From: Musicola paradisiaca NCPPB 2511
GTDB taxonomy: Bacteria; Pseudomonadota; Gammaproteobacteria; Enterobacterales; Enterobacteriaceae
Direction of reading: 5' to 3'
Length of the DNA stretch: 64,000 bases
NCBI RefSeq assembly: GCF_000400505.1
Contig: NZ_CM001857.1
Location: 1,492,386-1,556,385, forward strand
The notes below the pieces were generated by a model, which was not told the origin of the DNA, did not search any database, and saw only the letters and a program-made list of their open reading frames with translations. Position numbers and translations under genes: made by a program. This document shows positions 58,632 through 64,000 of this stretch, in pieces (position 1 is the stretch's first letter; every line of letters begins with the position of its first letter).

Positions 58632-59585
58632 TCAGGCCGTCACCATCTGCCCGGCATACAGAATAAAAAAGCGGAACGACAGCACACTCAGCAGCGCCAG
58701 CACCGCCATCACGACGGTAGCGTATCGCCCGGTATGGCGCCGTAACGACAGCAACAGCGGCAGTACGATGCCGATGCCCGCCACGCCAATCCAGAACACG
58801 CCGCCCCAGAACCCCTGCAACGCCGTGACGGCCGCGTCGGTTTTGGCGCCGCCGCCGGTATACAGGCCAAAGAAAAACGCAGTCAGCAGCAGCGCTTCCA
58901 GCAGCAGGCATCCGCGCTCAATCCGGTGCAGCAACGGCGAAACCGCCCTCGCCGTCTCTGGCGACGATGCACTGCAAGCATGACACAGCGACAGCACGGC
59001 CAGACCGGAGATGACCCCGGAATTCAGGAATAACACCGGAAGCAGCCCATTGTTCAGCAAGGGAAAACCTTTCAGCGTCGACAGCAGGAAGCCAGTATAG
59101 ACGCCGAGCAGTACGGCCAGCAGCGCCAGCACGCCGTTAAGTTGCCGGGCATGGCGATCGAGCTGGTTTCCCAGCCGTCCGAGCCCGCTTAACGCGGCGC
59201 CGACTCCCCCTCGATACCGCTGCGCCTGCTGCATCAGCCAGTGGCGGCCGAGTTGCAGCCACCAGAACGCCAGCGCCAGGAAGAAGATCTGGAACAGCAT
59301 GACGCCCAGCGACATGACCGAACCGGGGTTGTAATACCGCATCACATACCAGAAGGACAGCGGCCGGGTGAGGTGGAACACCAGCAGCGTCAGGCCGATG
59401 GCGACCATTAACGGTGCGCCGACGGCGGCGCGGTACTGAAACCGGAGGCGTTGTTCCGCCGGAAGATGGCGTTGCAGACCAAGCGCGATGATCACCATGC
59501 CCGAGGCAATACCGAGGACAAACAGGTAGATGGCGATAGGCCAGTCCCACACCAGCGTATCGAAGTGAAAAGCGTTGTTAATCAT
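58632..59585 (-). CDS. NrfD/PsrC-like membrane quinol oxidoreductase subunit
   Basis: The protein of about 317 residues has eight to nine hydrophobic segments and the NrfD/PsrC start (FHFDTLVWDWPIAIYLFVLGIASGMVIIALG). Such proteins hold no heme and exchange electrons between membrane quinol and a periplasmic Fe-S partner. ATG 59585 follows GGGGA by about five bases; the upstream ATG 59597 does not. It is the second gene of a two-gene operon with the NrfC-like protein and convergent with the porin gene. Confidence 0.88.
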   Translation of the reverse strand: MINNAFHFDTLVWDWPIAIYLFVLGIASGMVIIALGLQRHLPAEQRLRFQYRAAVGAPLMVAIGLTLLVFHLTRPLSFWYVMRYYNPGSVMSLGVMLFQIFFLALAFWWLQLGRHWLMQQAQRYRGGVGAALSGLGRLGNQLDRHARQLNGVLALLAVLLGVYTGFLLSTLKGFPLLNNGLLPVLFLNSGVISGLAVLSLCHACSASSPETARAVSPLLHRIERGCLLLEALLLTAFFFGLYTGGGAKTDAAVTALQGFWGGVFWIGVAGIGIVLPLLLSLRRHTGRYATVVMAVLALLSVLSFRFFILYAGQMVTA

Positions 59586-59611
59586 AATGTTCCCCATTAT
59601 CGAAAGCGTGG

Positions 59612-60313
59612 TTAGGTACGGTTGATCTGGATTTCGCCCTGCTTGCCGGCAACCCGGTACAGGTTCGGCCCGGTGCCGAGATAGCGCTTGGTGCGGTAGA
59701 CCAGCTTGCTGCGGATGGCCTGGGAAATGTCGCTGTTGGGGTCGTTAATATCGCCGAAGGTTAGCGCTTTCATCGGGCAAATCTGTACGCAGGCGGGCAG
59801 ATATCCCTTCGCCAGTTGGGTATCGCGGCAGAAATTGCACTTGTCGGCGGTGCGGCTTTCCGGATGGATGAAGCGTACATGGTAAGGGCAGGCCGCCAGA
59901 CAGTAGCGGCAACCGACGCAGCGGTCGTGGTGGACATCGACGATGCCGGTCGCCGGGTCTTTATAGGAAGCGCCGGTGGGGCAAGCGCTGACGCAGGGTG
60001 GATTATCGCAGTGCTGGCAGGAACGGCGGAAAAACTGGCGCACCGGCGGCGTGCCGGCCGGCGCAGCCTCAACCTTGGTGGGATTGGGCAGCACCTGTAA
60101 CCGGCTTACGCCATCCGGAACCTGGTTGGTTTTCTTACAGGCGGCGACGCATGCCTGACAACCGATACAGCGGCTTTCGTCGTGCAGCATGGCATAACGA
60201 ACGCCGGTGGCGACGTTTTCTCTGGCCAAAATCAGTTGCAGCGGGGCGCCCCCCACCAACAGCACGGTACAGGAACCCAGGTTCCTAAGTAGTTCTCGTC
60301 TTGTATAACGCAT
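59612..60313 (-). CDS. NrfC-like Tat-exported four-cluster Fe-S protein
   Basis: The 233-residue protein has a Tat signal (TRRELLRNLGSCTVLLVGG) and four [4Fe-4S] motifs: CIGCQACVAACKK, CDNPPCVSACPTG, CVGCRYCLAACPY and CNFC...CVQICP. It should sit on the periplasmic face of the NrfD-like subunit and pass electrons to a periplasmic reductase. No NrfA-type cytochrome is encoded nearby; the periplasmic flavoprotein is the obvious partner. The start is 180 bases downstream of a sigma-54 promoter. Confidence 0.9.
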   Translation of the reverse strand: MRYTRRELLRNLGSCTVLLVGGAPLQLILARENVATGVRYAMLHDESRCIGCQACVAACKKTNQVPDGVSRLQVLPNPTKVEAAPAGTPPVRQFFRRSCQHCDNPPCVSACPTGASYKDPATGIVDVHHDRCVGCRYCLAACPYHVRFIHPESRTADKCNFCRDTQLAKGYLPACVQICPMKALTFGDINDPNSDISQAIRSKLVYRTKRYLGTGPNLYRVAGKQGEIQINRT

Positions 60314-60491
60314 GACATTGCCTTTTTGAGTATGAAAGTCTTGTTCACTGGCCGTTTGGCTGTGCTCGCGCAGCGCGCGTCCGTCGCCGTCCGTCAGACG
60401 CGCGGACGCGAGACGTTATTCGGCTGGCCGCATCAATGACGCCCGCCGGGAAATAGCCTGAAAACAGCGGTAAATGAAAACGCAGAGAAAA

Positions 60492-60507
60492 AGCAATTCA
60501 CGCGCCA
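60492..60507 (-). promoter_or_regulatory. Sigma-54 (-24/-12) promoter of the NrfC/NrfD-like genes
   Basis: On the minus strand TGGCGCGTGAATTGCT matches TGGCACRNNNNTTGCW with one mismatch; GG and GC are exactly 10 bases apart. Predicted start near 60481, leaving a 5' leader of about 165 bases. The rest of the 589-bp gap (60314-60902) is AT-rich with no gene seen. Confidence 0.78.
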
Positions 60508-60610
60508 GTATCGGAAGGGGAAATAAAATAACGACGTAATTTTCTATTTGTCTGATTTCTATCGAGTATGTTTTTTTATTTTTTCAGGGAAACACGCGAG
60601 CGCCAATAAT

Positions 60611-60633
60611 TCGATACGTTTCAACATCACCCT
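60611..60633 (+). promoter_or_regulatory. Candidate upstream activator site, copy 2
   Basis: TCGATACG-N6-CATCACCCT, identical in its fixed positions to the copy at 53474, lies 103 bases upstream of the NrfC-like gene's -24/-12 promoter (minus strand). Its orientation relative to the promoter is opposite to copy 1, which enhancer-type sites tolerate. Confidence 0.6.
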
Positions 60634-60902
60634 GATACAGAGATGTATTCTGGTGGCGCGTCATCGTTTTTATTGGCGGATACATCACACCCGTGTGTGG
60701 ATGGTGATGGCGACGGTCGAATATAGGTTAATGAAGAGGGTTGTAAATGTTGAAAATTATTTTATTTATATGATTTTAAATGATTTGTTTTTTTGAAATG
60801 CGCCGCAGGCCACCGGTTATGATTCCTGTCACGGTTTGTCATGACGAATGGCTTAGAATGTATTCTCACTAATTATATCGCTCATATGAATTAAGGGTTC
60901 CC

Positions 60903-61811
60903 ATGAAAATCCAGCTATTGCGTGAATTTATTATGTTGTCCGAATCCTTGAATTTTACCCGGGCGGCGCAAAAGATGAATATCACGCAACCGGTGCTCAG
61001 CCGACATATGAAAGAGATGGAGGAAATATTCGGCACCGAGTTATTTCGGCGCGATACGCATAAAGTCGCGCTCACCAGCGCCGGGGAATTATTATTTTCT
61101 GAAGTCCGTAAAGTGATCCAGCAATATGACAGCTCGGTATCGGTGATGCGTACCTTTACCGGACAGAGCCGCCACAGTTTATCGATCACGTTTCTGGGGG
61201 AAGCCATCCGCCAACTGCTGGTCGAACTGGTGGATAATTTCCAGCGGCAACATCAGGAAGTGATGGTGGATTGCCGCGATAGCGAGCTGGACGAAGCGCT
61301 GGTATTGCTGGAAGAAGGCCAGTGCGATTTGGGGTTCCTGATTCGCCCCAATTTTATGGCGCAGCGTGAAAATTTCTGTTCGTTACCGTTTCAGACTGAC
61401 CCGCTGTGCGTGGCGGTAAACCGACACCACCCGTTGGCCGGCCGCGGCCGGGTATCGCTGCGGGAGGTGGTTGACTGGCCGGTGATCCGCGTCGACCCGC
61501 GGGAGTTCGCCCAGTCGGAGCATTACAGTACCCATTTCCTCCGCCGTCATGGGTTTGAATTCAGCCTGTATAAGGAGTATTCGAACCTGAAATCCTGCTG
61601 TTTCAATCTGGAGCTGAACCGTTCCGTGGTGCTGCTGATGCCGAAGCACCGCGGCTATTTGCTGGGTAAAAACAGCGTGCTGCTGGAGCTGGAAGAAGCG
61701 GATTGCGGGTTCGTGCTGGAATTGGTGTGGGTAAAACAGAACCTGAACCCTTCGGCAAGCCTGTTCATTCGGGAGTTCCGGGCGTTTCTCGGCAACGACA
61801 TGGCGGGGTGA
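60903..61811 (+). CDS. LysR-family regulator next to the hydrolase/BKACE genes
   Basis: The 302-residue protein has a LysR helix-turn-helix (IQLLREFIMLSESLNFTRAAQKMNITQPVLSRHMKEME) and effector domain. It is convergent with the crotonase-like gene and divergent from the NrfC operon, across 589 bp. It may control the crotonase/BKACE genes, the respiratory cassette, or both. Its 5' half is AT-richer than the 3' half. Confidence 0.82.
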   Translation: MKIQLLREFIMLSESLNFTRAAQKMNITQPVLSRHMKEMEEIFGTELFRRDTHKVALTSAGELLFSEVRKVIQQYDSSVSVMRTFTGQSRHSLSITFLGEAIRQLLVELVDNFQRQHQEVMVDCRDSELDEALVLLEEGQCDLGFLIRPNFMAQRENFCSLPFQTDPLCVAVNRHHPLAGRGRVSLREVVDWPVIRVDPREFAQSEHYSTHFLRRHGFEFSLYKEYSNLKSCCFNLELNRSVVLLMPKHRGYLLGKNSVLLELEEADCGFVLELVWVKQNLNPSASLFIREFRAFLGNDMAG

Positions 61812-61867
61812 CGCCAGCGCCGGGCTGTGCCGCGCAGCATGGCGGGCACAGCCGGTCTGAGGCGCGA

Positions 61868-62863
61868 TTACTTGATTTCTTCTTCTTCCTGACCACCGCC
61901 GATTCTCGGACGGATGACCTTGCCGCGTTTCTCGGCGGCGCGCACCAACTCAGCTTCTTCGTGCGCCCAGTTCCAGTAGTTGATTTCGTGCGGAGAATGT
62001 TCCGTCGCAGTGACGAACATTTCAGTGGCGAAGGCGTTACGCAGTTCGTTGGCGATATCTTCCTTCCAGGGTTTACGCAACTGCTGGGTGGTCATGCGGC
62101 GGGTGACGCGCGTCCCGGTCTTCATGATCAGCTCGGCGATTTCATGGGCGCGTGTATAGCAGGATTCGATATCCGGGCAGATTTCGTTGACCATACCGAG
62201 CGCCAGCGCTTTACGGGCGGTGATGATCTCGCCGGTCAGTTCGGCGTAGGCGTAACGTTTGCGGCCCATCAATTCCCGCCAGGCGATCTGGATGCCGTCG
62301 CCGGGCACCATGTTGACGCGGTAGTGCATTTCAGTGGTCCAGGCGTCTTCGGTACACAGGGTAATATCGCTGAACAGCACCAGATCGGTATGGAATGCGG
62401 CGCCGTTCCAGACCCCGATGGTCGGTACTTCGACGTCGAACACCTGGCCTTCGATATCGTTGGTGCCATCATAGTATTGATATTCATACATTTTCCAGGC
62501 TTCTTCCGGCGCGGAAGCAAATTCGGTGGCCGGTTGCCAGTTGCCTTTTTCATCAAGACGGCCGATGCCTTTCATAAAGTCCGGCCCGGTTCCCCCCAGG
62601 ATGATGACCTCGTTGTCCGGATCCCTGCCGGCCCAGTCGAAGAAGTAGTGCAGACCCTGATGCGCCGGCGCCCCCCATTGCAGACTGTCGCCGTTGGTAT
62701 GCAGGCGCGCTTCGAGGATGCCGTTTTCACGCTTCATGGTGAAACAGTGTTTGAGTCGTTCCGAATATTCTTCAAAAGGCATGTGGGGAATCGTCCCCAG
62801 TTCCTTGTGGGACATTTCTTTTCTTTTTCCGTGATCGGATTCGAAATTGGCTTTAATCACCAT
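61868..62863 (-). CDS. Crotonase-fold hydrolase resembling 6-oxocamphor hydrolase
   Basis: The 331-residue protein belongs to the enoyl-CoA hydratase superfamily. It looks closest to the beta-diketone hydrolase OCH: FEEYSERLKHCFTMKRENGILEARLHTNGDSLQW, VIILGGTGPDFMKGIG and MHYRVNMVPGDGIQIAW, then LTGEIITARKALALGMVNEI. OCH uses His145 and Asp154 nine positions apart; MHYRVNMVPGD keeps the same spacing. CoA-specific features are not evident, so C-C bond hydrolysis of a cyclic or linear diketone is plausible. The protein ends in a basic then acidic tail (GGGQEEEEIK). It faces the BKACE gene across an 864-bp gap. Confidence 0.75.
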   Translation of the reverse strand: MVIKANFESDHGKRKEMSHKELGTIPHMPFEEYSERLKHCFTMKRENGILEARLHTNGDSLQWGAPAHQGLHYFFDWAGRDPDNEVIILGGTGPDFMKGIGRLDEKGNWQPATEFASAPEEAWKMYEYQYYDGTNDIEGQVFDVEVPTIGVWNGAAFHTDLVLFSDITLCTEDAWTTEMHYRVNMVPGDGIQIAWRELMGRKRYAYAELTGEIITARKALALGMVNEICPDIESCYTRAHEIAELIMKTGTRVTRRMTTQQLRKPWKEDIANELRNAFATEMFVTATEHSPHEINYWNWAHEEAELVRAAEKRGKVIRPRIGGGQEEEEIK

Positions 62864-63727
62864 GATAGGCTCCTGTTAATGGAAATAGCGTGAAGGCCGA
62901 ATATATCCTTCTTTTTTTAGCACAGAATGCGTCACTGTAACGGTGTATTCTGCTTCAATGCCTGTATTCATTTTGAAGCGCAATGATGATGCGCTTTTAT
63001 GGTTGAATATAAGGCGTGATAACCAAGGCCCGACGATGTCGGATCTTTATGGAAATAACCGTTTAAAATATTGGTCAATGCCTTACTTTAATGGCGTTTA
63101 TTCCCGATGCGAAAAACCTATCATCACCGATAAAACATCAGAAATTCTTTTTATACTTTCGGTTATGTTTTTTGTGTATAACCCGGATTTGACGAGAAGA
63201 AATAAAAAATGCCGGTTAATTACTTAACGAATTTGGTTTTTTATAGTGTATATAATTTTATTAATATTATGATTTTATTGATTTTTATTTTCACAATTAC
63301 CGGCGGTTATCACCAGGATGACGCCGGTTATGTGGAAAAAACATAACGGCGGGAATAAAAAGAATTTCTATGCCATATCGGGGGACGGTAGTTTCGGGGT
63401 GGCAGGGGTTATTAAGTCAATATACAGGTGGAACCGTTTTTCTCATGGGCTGAGAATGTTATTTGTCCCATGTTGTGGGTTCTGTGTCAGAAATACATTC
63501 ACCGGATAAATACCGCCTGCTAAATATCGTGATTATCGACTGAAATATCGATGCGTGCTATCAAAAAATATACCGAACTAGCCGGGTGATATCGCCGACG
63601 GAATAAATACGAGTTCAGCATTGAACGTGTGGCGGTGATTGCCCTTATGGACGGCGTGATAGCGCGACGCAGTAAAAGACGCAGTAAAAGATGAAGTAAA
63701 ACAGGTTTGAAAAAGGGGAGCAGTATT
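62864..63727. other. Long AT-rich divergent intergenic region
   Basis: It lies between the crotonase-like gene (minus) and the BKACE gene (plus) and should contain both promoters. Two short plus-strand frames (62943-63227 and 63318-63509) have no ribosome site or family features and are not called. Its size and AT-richness suggest complex regulation or a lost gene. Confidence 0.4.
63666..63701 (+). repeat. Three tandem 12-bp repeats upstream of the BKACE gene
   Basis: GACGCAGTAAAA occurs twice in a row (63666-63677, 63678-63689), followed by GATGAAGTAAAA (63690-63701), just upstream of the GGGGAG ribosome site. They may be repeat slippage or stacked binding sites in the leader. Confidence 0.6.
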
Positions 63728-64000
63728 ATGAATACCGGAGATGACGTCATTATTTCCGCCGCCCTGACCGGGGCGGTAACGCCGAAAGATATCAACGAGC
63801 ATATCCCGCTGAGCCCGGAGGAAATCGCCGAGGACGCCTACCGTTGCTGGCGGGCGGGCGCGGCGGTGGTTCATCTGCATATGCGTGATGAACAGGGGCT
63901 GGGCACGATGGATCGCGAACGCTTCGCCGAAACCATCCGTCTGCTGCGCCGCCATAAAGACTGCGATGTCATCATCAACTGTACGACGTCCGGCGACAGC
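63728..64000 (+). CDS. Beta-keto acid cleavage enzyme (BKACE/DUF849), partial
   Basis: The first 91 codons are present; the gene runs off the window. The N-terminus VIISAALTGAVTPKDINEHIPLSPEEIAEDAYRCWRAGAAVVHLHMRD is characteristic of the BKACE family, including the zinc-ligand pair HLH near residue 49. Family members condense a beta-keto acid with acetyl-CoA and cleave it to acetoacetate and a CoA ester (for example 3-keto-5-aminohexanoate cleavage enzyme). GGGGAG precedes the ATG by about eight bases. Next to a diketone-hydrolase-like gene it suggests catabolism of a keto acid. Confidence 0.88.
   Translation, partial: MNTGDDVIISAALTGAVTPKDINEHIPLSPEEIAEDAYRCWRAGAAVVHLHMRDEQGLGTMDRERFAETIRLLRRHKDCDVIINCTTSGDS

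Noticed and set aside
62943..63509. Two short plus-strand ORFs in the long AT-rich gap
   Set aside because: No ribosome site, signal peptide or family feature; composition is that of non-coding AT-rich DNA.

Overview
The window is about 64 kb of a gammaproteobacterial chromosome, most likely Dickeya or a close relative in the Pectobacteriaceae. This is inferred from high GC (except in a few islands), enterobacterial gene types (fdoGHI, katG, cdh, raf genes, a siderophore-transport ATPase remnant) and enterobacterial dispersed palindromic repeats. No database search was possible. All functions are read from motifs, family resemblance and neighbourhood. No rRNA, tRNA, CRISPR array or complete insertion sequence was seen.

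Layout. 1-1.7 kb: a phosphonate-type permease and a siderophore-transport ATPase that has lost its Walker A end. 1.8-4.5 kb: a small, partly AT-rich defence-like island with hicAB (promoter and palindromic operator visible) and an AIPR-family protein carrying a nuclease-like signature. 4.8-7.2 kb: a metallo-beta-lactamase-fold hydrolase and a DapA-superfamily lyase. 7.3-11.9 kb: a raffinose-type locus (rafB, rafA, rafR) with two operators and a promoter that can be read base by base. 12.4-17.0 kb: a membrane formate dehydrogenase whose catalytic subunit has Cys (TGT) where the E. coli enzymes have selenocysteine. 17.4-21.6 kb: a papain-like peptidase, a double acetyltransferase, a diguanylate cyclase and a DUF2076 protein.

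21.9-25.4 kb: a Cys-rich leader ORF followed by a 2OG-Fe(II) oxygenase and a MetQ/N/I-like ABC transporter, probably for sulfur compounds. 25.5-32.1 kb: a ROK regulator diverging from a complete sugar-type ABC importer plus a phosphodiesterase/phosphatase. 33.2-39.8 kb: a sulfate-ester/sulfonate locus containing an arylsulfotransferase-thioredoxin fusion, an ABC transporter with a two-in-one permease, and a LysR regulator. 40-51.3 kb: cdh, a DUF2235 lipase-like gene, a PAS-GGDEF-EAL protein, a purine permease with adenine deaminase, a LysR regulator and katG.

51.8-60.5 kb is the most interesting part. A PAS-containing sigma-54 activator diverges from a row of genes for an MFS transporter, a periplasmic FMN/FAD reductase and an OprB-like porin. 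Convergent to these lie an NrfC-like Tat-exported Fe-S protein and an NrfD-like quinol oxidoreductase. Two -24/-12 promoters, one at each outer end, each have the same spaced element (TCGATACG-N6-CATCACCCT) about 90-105 bp upstream. I infer one regulon for respiration with an unidentified organic electron acceptor. Beyond it (60.9-64 kb) lie a LysR regulator, a 6-oxocamphor-hydrolase-like crotonase and the start of a beta-keto acid cleavage enzyme, suggesting linked catabolism of a keto compound.

Three genes (double permease, DUF2235 protein, flavoprotein) are each broken by one missing base in a homopolymer. This pattern looks more like base-calling error than three independent pseudogenes.
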